A stretch of 64,000 bases of DNA from positions 708,516 through 772,515 of the forward strand of contig JAKMXF010000077.1 in the NCBI GenBank assembly GCA_024704765.1, read 5' to 3'. The notes below the pieces were generated by a model. It searched no databases. It saw nothing but the letters and a program-made list of their open reading frames with translations, and was not told the DNA's origin. Below, piece by piece: positions 44,598 to 56,652 of this stretch. The number at the start of each line of letters is the position of its first letter. The first letter of the stretch is position 1. Source of the stretch: Oopsacas minuta. Lineage: Eukaryota; Porifera; Hexactinellida; Lyssacinosida; Leucopsacidae. Made by a program: the position numbers and the translations under genes.

Positions 44598-47500
44598 ATG
44601 GCTTACAATATTATACGGCTATTTATGAGGCCGAGAAGGCTAATAAAATAGAAAGCCGACTGTGGACAAATAATTATCTTATCACTAAATGTGAAATAAG
44701 AAGATAATACATTTTGGTTACCTATTAATTATAAAATATATTATTAATCAACCATGATATCAGCCATTCTCCTTTGAAAGTAGTTTATAAACCTCCGGAA
44801 ACTCAATTATAATTATTATCCTTTACAGTTGACCCCTTCCTAATTAGACAAACGTGACAGCTCTTTGAGAGAGGTTTACAGGAACGAATAGCCATAGTTA
44901 TATACATAATCTAATACTCAAGTATGCCTTTCGGGTATTTGCTTACAACAACATGGATAGGTGCCCACATAAGGAAAAATCGACTCGACATTATCTTTAT
45001 CTTATTATACATAGATTATTCATATTCTTAGATGCCCAACAAGTGTATTGTTACTGATTACAAGACAAAATAGATAACTTCAGAAACTAGTAAACAGGTT
45101 TCGAATTTTCCAGATAATATTGAATTACGAGCGAAGTTGCAGAGTATACCAATCGAAATGATTTTCTGCTACGAAATACTCAACTATCTGTGTAGACCAT
45201 TTCTCTGAGAAATATCTCGTACGAAATGCACAACGAATTAGATTAAATCATGCTCTCCTCCCCATTCCCACTATTCACCCTGAAACGATTCCAAATAGTC
45301 TGGGAGTCATTTCCAAAAGACCAAGAAATAATCCCAAAGTTCGCATCTCTCATGCAGGCCAAATGCCGTTGTTCAAATCATTGTTTTAATATAAATCTTT
45401 AAATGACTTCGGAGAATGTTTTCATACAGCTGCAGAATATAAAGGTTTCAATATCGAGAATTCTAGAGATCGCTTACATTAAGGAATGCATAAGCTTAAA
45501 AGATTCATTCGAAGCAAAACTTAGTTTTGAAAAGCTTGCCTCTCTCTCTACCCAATTTTATCGCAAATACCGAAGGTTCCAAGCTTGCTTCTCTCCACAA
45601 GCTTGTGAATCTACCTAATTACGATAAAAAAAAAAGCCCTTAAACTGAGACTGACGTAATAAAAGAGCTAATTGATATAATTTACTATAACCCTAAAGGA
45701 AGACCACTCTATTCTACGAAAACCTTGAGATTTGCATTAATAATGCGCTATACCTCAAATGCTGCTTATCGTTACCTCCAACATTATCAGCCTTTACATA
45801 GCTATTCTCTTTTACACAAGTTAAGTAGTAAAGATATCGACACTATCAAAGCTTTAGTTACTCTGCGAAATAATAACCAAGTTGGTAATAATGCCATTTT
45901 ACATTGAGACGAAATGTATTTGTAACAACAAGTTCAGTATGATGGTCAGACACTTACTGGGTGTGATAGCAACTTTCAGATGTACCGAAGTATTCTCTGC
46001 TACATGACCGTGTCCTTAACTTCTTCTGCTCCATTCATGATAAAAGCAGTTTCCTTGATCAAAATTTCTGTGATATCGTTTGCTCTGGGATAATTAGCTG
46101 GATAAAATTCTTACAAAATAATTTTTATCTTCGAGGAATTACATGTGACAACCATCTCACCAATGTTAGTTGCAATGGTAAGCTATTGAAACAATTTCCA
46201 GCTACGATAAGTTCAGAGTCCATATTGAATCCTTCTGACAGAGAGAAACACATTTATCTACTATTGGAAAAAGAGTTCATATCATAAAAATCACCCTCAA
46301 CAATGCACTCTCTCCAAAATAATATCAAATTCCTGAATTCAATATTCAAACAAAATTGAACATTAACATTCCAACTGGAATTGTCCCTGGTTAGCTTTTC
46401 ATCGCCTACGCGAAAAGGATATGAACTTGAATGCCCACCTAAAAAAGCCCAAAAACTATCATGCCAAGTTCTACACTCAGGGAGCAACAAACAATCCGTC
46501 TCTCTTGCACTCGCTATTTTTAACAGAACAACGTTCTCAGCTATGCGGAATTACTTTCCAGAAGGTCCAACGACTCCATCTTTTCTTGAATATGTTTATA
46601 ATTGGTGGCTAATTGTTAATTCCAAAGAACGCTAACACTCAGATATTGTAGGCTTAGCACTCATTGCAAATGACGGAAAACTCAAATTCTTAAGATATTC
46701 AAACGATTGGCTGGAAAAATGGATGACTTCTAATATATTGGGATTATCTAAACAGACGTTTATGGCATTAATTCAAACCAATCGAGCAATAGCTAATCTG
46801 AGCTCAGATCTCTTATCTGATGAGTAATATTATATTTTAGTTGGTCGTTTACAAAATGATCCTTTAGAGACGCTCCTCCCAAGGTCGTCAGATGTCTGGT
46901 GGCCGATTTCTAGTAAGCCTGAGAGAAGTTTGAAAAAGTGAATCAATTATCAAACTCAAAAGCTCATTCAAATATGAACTTGAGGTTCCAATTAGATCTT
47001 TGTGGGAAGAGTCAACTATCCAAAGTTTTCTAAACGAGTTTCACACTTTGAATTTAGAACTTGTTTCACTCTCGGATGACATAAACGAAATAATTGTTTT
47101 TTCGCTGAATATATTTCCCGAACCCTGAAGAAAAAGTTGAAATGTAATGATTGTATGATGCTACTAGAGCGCGATACAGTTTCCAGCACTTATTTCGAAA
47201 CTGTAAATCGGGGGAAACTGACAAGGCCTTCCGCCCTTCAATTTTTACACCTAATCTGCCTTTGCTACTCTGGACTTAACTGAAAAAAATGATATTAGCT
47301 AGCAGTGCTCCTGAAAAGGTACTTCCCAAACCTGTTCTTGATGAAGTAAGCACACCATGGGGATACAATTTTATATTTGATGTATATGAAAAATCTGGAT
47401 TGAAGATAACGAATTCTATTATTTCCAACGTATTTTCAAAATATCTCGAAAGAAATCAGCGCGATGAGGAGCAAAGAACAGATAATTAAATTTAAGTCTA

Positions 47501-47720
47501 AACAATTGAATTCCCATAAGTAGTAGTAATATTTTAGTCAGTTAACACTATTATATCATTCTACGATTATTTGATTATATATGACGTTATAAATGCAACT
47601 AGCATGATTTAAATCTAATCTAAAAAGCATAAAGGAAGGTGTTTCGAGACATATTCAATCGACCTTCTAATTTATTAGCCTTCTCGGCCTCTTACAGAAC
47701 CATATAATGTAGTAAGCCAT
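44598..47720 (+). mobile_element. P-element (THAP9-like) relic with TIRs
   Basis: Inverted arms of about 63-66 bp (44598-44660 and 47655-47720) share ATGGCTTAC at the tip, AT.ATA.GG, and a strong GAGGCCGAGAAGGCTAATAA block. The flanks GTTTACCC and GGTTAACC agree at 6 of 8 positions, as expected for an 8-bp P-type duplication. The interior carries a broken plus-strand P-type transposase. Total 3123 bp. Confidence 0.83.
45243..47010 (+). pseudogene. P-element-type transposase
   Basis: Pieces in P/THAP9 order. 45403-45618 is a coiled-coil-like region. 45640-45910 has DIIYYNPKGRPLYSTKTLRF, MRYTSNAAYRYLQHYQPLH and NNAILH followed by DEMYLQ, the first acid of the RNase H-like core, separated by a TGA. 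45930-46060 has QYDGQTLTGCDSNFQMYRS and SSAPFMIKAVSLIKI. 46381-46830 has KAQKLSCQVLHSGSNKQSV, LALAIFNRTTFSAMRNYFP, FLEYVYNWWLIVNSKER and LVGRLQNDPLE. Near 46885, in another frame, is RQMSGGRFLVSLRE, a well-kept end block of the family. No THAP zinc finger is visible at the N-terminus. At least five frame breaks. 47289-47489 may be the last C-terminal piece. Confidence 0.83.
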
Positions 47721-49000
47721 GGTTAACCTAAAAGTAAATACATATTCACTTAGAAAACATAAATTTTCTATATAGTCAGAGAAATGAGAAATTGAAGTGC
47801 CAATAATATATAAAAGGGTAATTTTCTATTTTTAGCCAGTAGAGTAACTTGAATTTCTTAAGTCTGGAAATTGATCAAATAACTCATCAGCCATAGTAAC
47901 ATTACATATATGTTAATAAGCTTTGTCCAATTTTGTGAACAATGAGAAGATACATTCCAAAATTTAATCAATGGAATTTTATAGGACAAATGTAGACAGC
48001 GAGAACTAGAGCATAATTACATTAGTATACCAATAAAATATAACTAAATAAAATAAGAACACATTCAAGGATCAGGAATTTGTAGATCAAAACAAATATT
48101 TTAGAATATTCAAAATATATGAGTTTGACCTGTTGGAATTAGGATTCCTGTTACTAATAAACTGACACATACTTCCACACTAATTCAACTATGGGTAATC
48201 TAAATAATACACTCCTTGGATGCCTATTCCACATTTTCTACACTTTGAGTTATGTTCAGATATCCCTCTCCAGTCTTTATATATGCCAATTAATACCGGC
48301 AATATGGTATATTATAAAAAGGTTGGTGATTCGTATATAATGCATGAAAGTGAATTGAATAGTAGAGCTCGATGAAAAGATTATGCCAATAAAGAATCTA
48401 TAGAAAGGAATATGAACGAAGAGTAAGATGAATCGATGATTAATTAATTCGTCAAATTAGAAAAATCACCGGAAGAATTTTGAAATTCAAATATTAATTA
48501 CCTTGAAGAATTCATAAGCATATTCAATTAATTGAATAGCCAATAGAAAATTATACTATATTGCTGTAAAGAAAAAAGATACTAACTACTTAATATAATT
48601 TTCAGGGATGTTATTTGCTATATCTCGGGATAAACTACCATTTTCATAAATTTTTAAAGGTTGGGCAATCTAAAACTCGAGTGATGCATAGGAGTCTAAT
48701 GTTTCGATAAAAATACAGGTCAAGCAAGAATTAATTGGACGCAAATAGTTAACATAAACAAAGCATATTTGTTGCATAACATAGTTGAACATTCGATGCC
48801 ATAAATTTGAGTAAGAATTTGTTTTGTGAACTGTTAGGGCATATTTGAGTGTATGGTGGGCTTTTGAGTAATTCCACTCAAATTGGAACGCTGGTATAAT
48901 CGGAAGTGATAATTTCCGTCCAAGGGGGTCCAGGGGCTCCGGAGGCCCTCGTTTTTGGCAAGTGATAAAGCAATGCTCAAACTACCTTCGATAATAACAA
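47721..49000. other. non-coding; GC-rich word cluster near 48920
   Basis: Mostly very AT-rich. GTCCAAGGGGGTCCAGGGGC at about 48919, followed by TCCGGAGGCCCTCG, is an abrupt GC island that may be a transposon end. No partner was identified. Confidence 0.35.
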
Positions 49001-49143
49001 ATTAGGGCTGAAATGTCCCGTTCGTAATGAAAAGTAACATAAAATTATACAATCTCGTTTTATCCAATTCCTGGACCAAAATCGAAATATTAGCATCTTA
49101 TGAAGTGATAAAATCACACATTCTCTCGGAAGTATTAAGTTAA
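49001..49143 (+). repeat. R150 dispersed repeat, copy 4
   Basis: Starts ATTAGGGCTGAAATGTCCCG and ends CTCGGAAGTATTAAGTTAA. A GGAGTCTCTACTAGG block after it is also found after copy 2 (GAAGTCTCTGCTATG). Confidence 0.75.
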
Positions 49144-49370
49144 TAGATGGAGAGACGGAGTCTCTACTAGGTGTTCAAAAGAAATGTCTGATGATCCCTC
49201 CCCGATTTTACTTAAAACATCAAACTGATAAAGCGAATCTCTAAACTGTTTTTGATAAAAAGGACGAACCAACCGGACCCTATCTCTTTACTATGCCAAC
49301 GCAGCAATATGAAGCCTAAAAAGGCCAATGACTGCGACTTAACACAGCAATATTCAAAATACTCTATTAT

Positions 49371-49505
49371 AACCGATTAAGGCTGAAGTTTTACGTTCGT
49401 TAAGAAAAGGAACACCAAAAATTTACCACTTAGTTTAAACCAATTCCCGGAACGAAAACGATATTATAGCATTAATTGAAGTGATATTCTGAAAGTAGGA
49501 GATTC
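49371..49505 (+). repeat. R150 dispersed repeat, copy 5
   Basis: Starts AACCGATTAAGGCTGAAGTT, 370 bp after copy 4 and in the same orientation. Blocks resembling the spacer (ACTGATAAA, ACCCTATCT) follow again downstream near 49600, suggesting a decayed head-to-tail array. Confidence 0.7.
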
Positions 49506-50001
49506 AACAATTGGTTTTTAGAGTCAATGCAGAGTGGAAATTTCGCAATTGGTTTACTTTTGCATCCATTATTAACAAGAATCCTCTTAAATGTCACACT
49601 GATAAAAGTATTACTGTGATTTTTTCTTACCCTATCTGATAAACCATTAGAAAATAAGAAAGTTTAGGCGAGAAATTTGCGTAATTATAATAGGTTAACA
49701 TAGAAACACAAGTACCTCACACGTCTGTAAGTAACTATTTCCATAGCAATTCGAATCCATAGAAAATAGAATCCAATGCTTAATTTCGGTAATCTAAAAC
49801 AATAAAAGCGAATAAGAAATTCAAACTATAATTTTTCAAGTTCACAGAGGTACTCTCATGAGAATTGGAGTGAATTGGTTAGTTTACAAAAGTATCATCG
49901 GAATGCTATATTGGGCATTAAGGTAAGAGGCTATATTCAGTCATTAGGACATAAACCATTTATTATTCATTTATATACAAAGATCAAAATAATAGATCAA
50001 A

Positions 50002-51785
50002 ATGTATAAAGATAAAAGCATAATTCTTCACCTAGATGCTACTGGCTCAATCATTAGAAAGATTGAACCTTCCCAGCACAAATCATTTTATTATGCCATC
50101 ATAGTACAACATTCAACATATTCTACCAGTTCCGTACCTCTGGCAGAGATGATCAGTTCTGGCTATTCTAGAGCTGAGATTACTTATTTTTACACAAATT
50201 ATATCATGATGCAAAGAAAATATTAGGTTATAACACAACCTAGGACAAATTGAGATAGATTTAAGCAGGACGTTAATTCATAGTGTGTATAATGCTCTTC
50301 AAAGAAAGTAATCTTAATTAATTTTGGAATAGAGTAGATATAAATTCTGCCAATCAGGAACTAGGATTAAAATAATTTTCCATTATGTTTGCCCATTTTA
50401 ATGCATGCTATTGGCTTTCATATGCTAAGGAAATGTAGGTTAATAAAAGAAGTGAGAAAGTGGTTTTTGTATTTATTTGGATATCTGGTACGTAGTACTA
50501 ATATTACTCAAATAATTCTTGTGTTTATTTATTGTGTTATGTATTTAAGAGTAAATATCTAAATGAACATGTAGTAACCAATAGTTAAACATTAGAGTAT
50601 AATATTAGTGACAGTTATTCTGATTTCGATGATGCAAATGAAAGTTTAGACGATGAGGATAGTGGTAATGTTCCCATAGATATTAAGGAAAGTAAGTCCC
50701 TAAAAGACAGACTCCCTTTGGCAAACATTTTGCATATATAAGTAAACAACGCGAAAAATGTAATCCAAAAAATAACACCAACGCATTAAATTTCGAATCC
50801 TTGTTATTAGCCTAACAGTATAGAATATATTTTAACTTAGTACTACACCCGTCTCGCATCATGGAGTTATATTATAGTAGGTCCCGACAGTGTTTCAGTT
50901 GGAGATAATTATTCGTATGATATTTCCGTCATTGCAGAGAACTGGATGAGTATAGTGAATTCGAAATAAAATTTGAGAATGATATACTAGTAGAATTTCG
51001 CTTTCAATGTTGCTCTTTATCCCATAGCTAACAAATATTGAAAAGTCATGAGCGAATAAGAGATATTTCAGAAGAAAATGTATCGTAGAACGGTCTGGGA
51101 AAGAAACAGCATTGTGGCTATTTGAAGTAAAAATAAAGTAATCCCTACTAAGCGCAAGAAGTTGTCTACGTTAAAATGTAAATCACCAGAATTAAGACTG
51201 CGTGAATTATAAGTGATTAGTATTGGTAGAGTCAAGTATAATACGATATATTTTATTAAGCATTTGTCCACCACACATTGAATCGCAAATTGCTACGTGT
51301 AAGAAATGGAAACTACATTAAAGCAAATTGTCTACTCTATAAATAACTTAATTAAATAATGGAAGAATTACGTATATAATCCCGGTATAACAGAAACTAG
51401 ATCAGGTGATGGAAACTGTTATCTTCTATAATTACTTATTTGACAATTGGCGTGTAAACATATTATAACGAATTACGTGCAATCATTGTTAAAAACGTGT
51501 TTGGAAAATTAAGCACGAGATGTAATACGTTTCTGCGTACTAAGTATGTTTATACTCAAGGTAATTTAGGATTATTCAGGATTTGGTAAAAACAATGTGG
51601 ATGAAAAAGGTTAAGAAATGGGTTACCGACTTAGAGATATTGGAACTTCGTTGATATTTAATATAGATACTTGGGTGTTTGCAAGCCCTGCTAGAACTCG
51701 TTGGCTTTGTTCTCAAGCAATTGATCAAGTTTTGATCAATTATCCCATCCAAATATGTAAATTGATTGTGAAAGCATAGTTCGTA
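50002..51785 (+). pseudogene. MULE-like transposase with OTU protease domain
   Basis: 50002-50226 reads ILHLDATGSIIRKIEPSQHK, then YYAIIVQHS, VPLAEMISSGYSRAEITYF. This is the start of the DDE core of a MULE-like family, in which DATGS carries the first Asp. Near 50660-50860 is SLKDRLPLANILHI, then ISKQREKCNPKN, the region before a family-typical NP..Y block. Near 51390-51480 is TRSGDGNCYLL, the Cys-box of an OTU-type cysteine protease (GDGNC with the catalytic Cys). Near 51600-51770 are WVTDLEILE, FNIDTWVF and SPARTRWLCSQAIDQV-like blocks of the same OTU domain. OTU or Ulp1 proteases are known as passengers of some MULEs. Here transposase middle parts are missing and at least eight stops or shifts exist. 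No TIRs found. Confidence 0.65.
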
Positions 51786-51847
51786 CCCTATCCGTATGCT
51801 TTGTTGTCATCATTTTTCATCATCTGTGCCCAACTGCTTCCAAAAAT

Positions 51848-52225
51848 ATGGAAGGGCAACTCCGTACACTGACCGACGCCCTAGATACAATTCACACTAC
51901 AAATGATTGTGGAGCGCCCAAAACCCTGGAGAATCATATTCGGAACCAAATGTGGGCTAAGCAACATGAGCTTATAGAGTTAGCTGCTCGCCGCATTAGA
52001 TGGGCCAATGTGATCGAGGAAACCATGTGGGCAAATATTTGGGGAAACAATACTACATTTCTCGAATATCTCAGCTGTGTGTGCATTGGACCAGGAACTA
52101 AACAAAAATTCCTGAGTGATGAAAACAAGAAAGTATATCACGACATGATTGCGTTGAAGCAAAGCCCCAACTTCATGAATACTCAAGCAATCCAAAGGTT
52201 CTGCGTGCAGGACATGGATAACTGA
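51848..52225 (+). CDS. unrecognised ORF cut by family B element
   Basis: A clean 125-codon frame with balanced composition, unlike the surrounding decayed sequence. It has ELIELAARRIRWANVIEE, MWANIWGNNTTFLEYLSC and SDENKKVYHDMIAL. The last two codons come from the TIR of the 52217-55077 element, so the ORF is interrupted by that insertion. The frame reopens on the other side for about 34 codons if one copy of CATG is kept. I do not recognise the product. It may be the C-terminal part of the preceding MULE/OTU element, another transposon ORF, or a host exon. Confidence 0.5.
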   Translation: MEGQLRTLTDALDTIHTTNDCGAPKTLENHIRNQMWAKQHELIELAARRIRWANVIEETMWANIWGNNTTFLEYLSCVCIGPGTKQKFLSDENKKVYHDMIALKQSPNFMNTQAIQRFCVQDMDN

Positions 52226-52604
52226 AAAAACATTATGACAAAAAAATGAGGTCGTTTAGATTTTGTCACTTTCTTATACAGAATTTTATGAGGAATCTGA
52301 ATATACATTCCAACAAATTTTCATACCATAAAATTGTTTTCACAGATTATGCAAAAATTATGACATCAAAATAATTCAAATATATCCCCATTTTTAATAT
52401 ATTATCGTGATTCCTCGCCGATATATTTCTTTCTAGAATCCAATTTAATTACTAGTTACCGAATAGAATTGATGTTTTAACGAATTCCTATCCAAAATGT
52501 CATTAGCATGACAACAAAATGAAACGTAGGAATTTACGCAATAGTTTTCAATCTAGCTAAGTAGTACTTGTATGTTATTATGTTTAGGATATATACGTAT
52601 AATA
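52217..52604 (+). repeat. left TIR of family B element
   Basis: Pairs with 54679-55077. Best blocks: GAGGTCGTTTAGAT, TATACAGAATTTTATGAG, CGAATAGAATTGATGTTTTA, AAAATGAAACGTAGGAATTT, AGTAGTACTTGTATGTTATT. Confidence 0.93.
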
Positions 52605-52632
52605 TAATTATGAATTAATTCAGTCAAAGCAT

Positions 52633-54603
52633 ATGAGTGAAGAAACGAAACATGAACATGCAAAAACTAGAATTTGTCACTGGTGTTGTTCGAAAGTTGG
52701 CAAAATATTTTTGAGGAATAATCACCTAAAGGACACCTAGTTAGGTGAATCATACAACCATATTTGGAACCAATCAATATTTTAGAAGATAATCGTCCTT
52801 ATATCGTGTGTAATACTTGTAAGTTCTCTGTTTACTCTGTCTGCAGGGGATACCACGAGGAAACACCCGCACGATATGATTGGCCTATAATTCATAACAC
52901 GCGCTTAAACACCTGCAGCATTGGGAACTTATGTTCAATATGTGCCGAGAGTTCAAGGTTCGGTCGCAAGCATCAAGCTTCATCTTCGATAATCCATATA
53001 AAGCCTGGAAGACCAATGATCAATTCACCTCAAAAGATGATCAATATATGCAACAAATGTGCGAGTCGTGTTAGTCCTGGAGTTAGTCATATCTGTTTGA
53101 AAAAGACATTGATTATCAACGCACATAATATGTTGGAACACCATAACGCTATTAATACATTCGTTGGTGATAATGTATACCAAACATTACAAGAATGTGG
53201 CCACAACAAATCTTCAATTCAGTTGCCTAAAACTTCAGGTGGGAATCCGTTTCATCATTCTGTCTCCCTCCCAGTACTGACAAACGTCCAGCTAAATTAC
53301 CAAAAATGGATTTCTCTCACATCGCGAATTTGAAGTGTTCGGGAATGTCATTGTCTAATAAGCAGTTAAAGGTAGTAAGGTAGTACCATCAATGGATAGC
53401 TACTATAGGAAACGACATTTGTTGTGCGATGAAATATTCGAATGCATCCAGATTGAGCTGGACTATAGTAAAGAGAAATACAAGTCAGAATATAGGAACT
53501 CCTGGATAGTGAGATGTTGCAATATCGATGCCCTGATAGAAAAGATCTTTAATATAGGCGGAGAAATATCGGTACATGATCTTCATTTCAAGCTTGGATT
53601 AGACTTTAGTCATGGTTTCACTAAACTACTTATGTGTCTACAGAATGATAATTCTGTCGATAACCTGGTTTATCTATGGGTTACGAGTGCCCCTGAGTGT
53701 AATTATAACTTCTCCGTTATGCTTCTAGATGACCAGATAAAACGGCTGGTGGAAGAATACAACGTTTCATTTACAGTAGATTTGAAAGCTGCTAGTTATT
53801 GCTTGGGAATAATGAACGGACGTCACCCTTGTATATGGTGTACTTGGGACAATAGAAGGGGTTTAGACAGTGTTCAGTGGGAAGAACGAACATCTGCTCA
53901 CCATATAGAGATGTTTCAAAAGCTTCAAGATAAGTATCAGGGAGAATCTAAGAATCATGAAATTGACTGCGATGGTATTGAGGATCGCCAAACACTAAAT
54001 GTATGGCTGGTAGATTTCATGCAAATGTTTAATCTTCCCGAGTTACATCTGTTACTTGGGATAGGACAGAAGTTATACGATGCCATCCTCATCACAATGT
54101 CTGAGGACGAAAAAGAGCACCATGAAGCAATACTAAAAAACTGAATAATCATAGAAGTGCATACCAAGGAGGAGCATTTGAAGGTAATGCAATGAGGAAA
54201 ATCACAAAGGAGGTATTGGAACTCGGGTTTCCAAAGAGTAATTCGTCTTATATCACGCTTGTAAAATTCAGGGATGTTGTTGATTCTTGCTTCGGGAAAC
54301 ACATAAAGGGAGATTTCAAAATGGTAGTATATCATTTTGAATAATCATTTAAACAATCAGAACTTTCTTGCTCTACAAAAGTTCATGTTCTATGTAGGCA
54401 CCTAATTCCGTTTATCACGAATTATCTTCCAGATGGAATGGTTTGGGATCAGTTTCAGAACAAGAGTTTGAATCTGCCTATTCTAGATTTGGTAGAGGCT
54501 GGGAGGCAAGATATAAATGTCAAGAGGAAAATAAAAAATTTCCAGAGTGCTTATTAAACACAGTATCAGATATAAACTTCGTCAATTTCATAAATAAATC
54601 ATA
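52633..54603 (+). pseudogene. family B transposase-like protein
   Basis: The start at 52633 gives MSEETKHEHAKTRICHWCCS, a CxxC finger. After a shift near 52740 comes IQPYLEPINILEDNRPYIVC with NTCK, then SIGNLCSIC and MINICNKCASRVSPGVSHIC. That is an N-terminal multi-Cys metal-binding region. 53392-54144 (250 codons) is the core. It has LCDEIFECIQIELDY, ISVHDLHFKLGLDFSHGFTK, VDLKAASYCLGIMNGRHPC, CIWCTWDNRRG with the CxxC, and NLPELHLLLGIGQKLYDAI. After a shift at 54142 comes YQGGAFEGNAMRKI. Near 54450, in the third frame, is LGSVSEQEFESAYSRFGRG, the SE..xE block, ending with a stop at 54601. Total about 650 residues. Frameshifts near 52740, 53300, 54142 and 54350-54440 inactivate it. The order matches family A (56.9 kb), and its outline resembles RAG1. 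Confidence 0.82.
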
Positions 54604-54678
54604 GTATGTTAAGCTAGGTCATGTTCAACATCATAGTAGGAATAAAAATAATTGGTCAAGTTATGGTTAAGCATCGAT

Positions 54679-55077
54679 AATTACACGTATATATCCTAAA
54701 TGTAATAACATACAAGTACTACTTTGCTACATTGAAAACTATTGCGCAAATTCCTACGTTTCATTTTGTTGCCATGCATATGACTTTTGGATAGGAATTC
54801 GTTTAAAACATCAATTCTATTCGGTAACTAGTAATTAATTTGAGTTCTAGAAAGAGATATATGGCGAAGAATCACGATAATATAGTAAAATGAGGATATA
54901 TTAGAATTATTTTAGCCAGAATTTTTTTGATTTCATAAATTTTTGTATAATCTGAAAAACAATTTAATTGTATGAAAAATTTTGGAGTGTATATTCGGAT
55001 TTCTCATAAAATTCTGTATAAGAAAGTGAAAAGATCTAAACGACCTCAATTTTTGTCATAATGTTTTTTCAGTTACC
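54679..55077 (-). repeat. right TIR of family B element
   Basis: Inverted partner of 52217-52604, close but not identical. The inner 120 bp are the best preserved part, and the tip matches over about 30 bp with one difference. Confidence 0.93.
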
Positions 55078-55329
55078 CATGAGGAGTGAACACAGATATT
55101 CCAGTTTAGGAAGAACAGGTTTTCCCCTAATTGAGAATTGTCCAAATATTTCGTTCCTTTCGTATCAGAAGAATAATAAAATATAATAATTAAGCGGAAA
55201 TTCCATAATATGTACAAATTTCGCTGTACATTAGGTGTATTAATGATGTGTGCATGTATATTTGGGTGGTGCATATCATGTATCATATTGTTTAAAATGC
55301 GATCTGGAAAAAATAAGTTTTCAGCTGTT

Positions 55330-56588
55330 TTAAACATGTCAAGAGAAAGAGAATTTCGATAACAGGCGGGTGAGAATTTGGTTCAGTAAGGCCAGCGATG
55401 GAGAAGGATCGATCAGCAAGATTCTTAGAGGATTTGATGATGGGATGTTCAAGAAGAATAGCATTATTTGATTTTAGAGCACGCGATGGTGGTTACACGT
55501 TTATCAGTTAAGTGATGCAACATGGTGCTAGAGAATGGATGACTTTGTAGGATGAGAAGGATTTTGAAGAGGTTGCGATATTTCACCCGCAGCTAGTGTA
55601 GATCAAAAAGCAGAGGAGTGGATGATAGAGCTGGAGACTTGGTGGCAAGGTGGAAGGGAGAGCATAAAGAAGAGCGTTACAGTACTCTAGGGGAGAGGTC
55701 AACAGGGCATTCTCAAGAGCTTCGCAGGATTTATGGCTGAGATATGTCAAGATACGACGGATGTTGTCAATGAAATACAAACAAGATGCGGAGTCTTTAG
55801 AGGCATGATTTGACATGGGTAGTGTGCTATAGAACCAAGTGTCCAAGTTCTTCACTTCTTGGTATAATGGGATGCTAGATGAGGCAACGAGAGACCATCA
55901 AGATGGACTTTGGAGAGTTGCTGTCTAGTACCGAAGGTCTGAAATTCTGTTTTTGAATCGATGGTGAGGAGACTGTTGTTGATTGGCCACGTACGGAATT
56001 CAGATACACAAGATTAGATGGCGATAAGTGAGATGTACTCGGATGTTGAGAATTGGGTTTGAAGGGGAGGTAGATCTGGTTGTCATCCACATAGCGGTGC
56101 ATTTCAGGAAGATGAGATTTGGTGAAATCGAAAATGGACTAGTATAAAGAGTAAAGATGAGAGGACCAAGACAAGAACCTTGTAGGAAGCCATGTTCGAG
56201 AGGAAGATCAGGAGAGTGAGATCCATTGAGAGGACTGTAGATTGCGACGACAGGATCAAGATTGGGTTTCTTCAGGTTGGAACACATGACGGCGCGTTTC
56301 CAGGCAGATGGGAAAATACAGTAGACAGTGAAATGTTGACGAATTTATTTAAGAAAGGAGCCAGAACATGTAGGGATGACTTCATTAGCTTGGTTCGAAT
56401 GTGGTCGAGGTCACAAGGAGGTGGCTAGATGCTTGATCACTTCATTTGATAGTTCACTGAATTTGTAGGATAGGTGCGGACACGGTTTCAGGATAGATAG
56501 TGGATATGGAAGTTGGCGAAGAGATGGGCGAATTGATGCTGGTTTTAGTGGTATTGTGTTTTTGGATGAACATTTTTTATTATTTTTA

Positions 56589-56652
<64 letters not shown>

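Larger units (their letters stand above)
52217..55077 (+). mobile_element. family B element: long TIRs, RAG1-like gene
   Basis: The 2861-bp element has inverted arms of about 390 bp that start GATAACTGAAAAAACATTAT and GGTAACTGAAAAAACATTAT. CATG lies on both sides (52213-52216, 55078-55081), either a 4-bp target duplication or, because CATG is a palindrome, an extra TIR base run. Inside is one plus-strand gene covering the full family. Both ends, the gene and the target survive together, which makes it the most complete element of this kind in the window. Confidence 0.88.
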
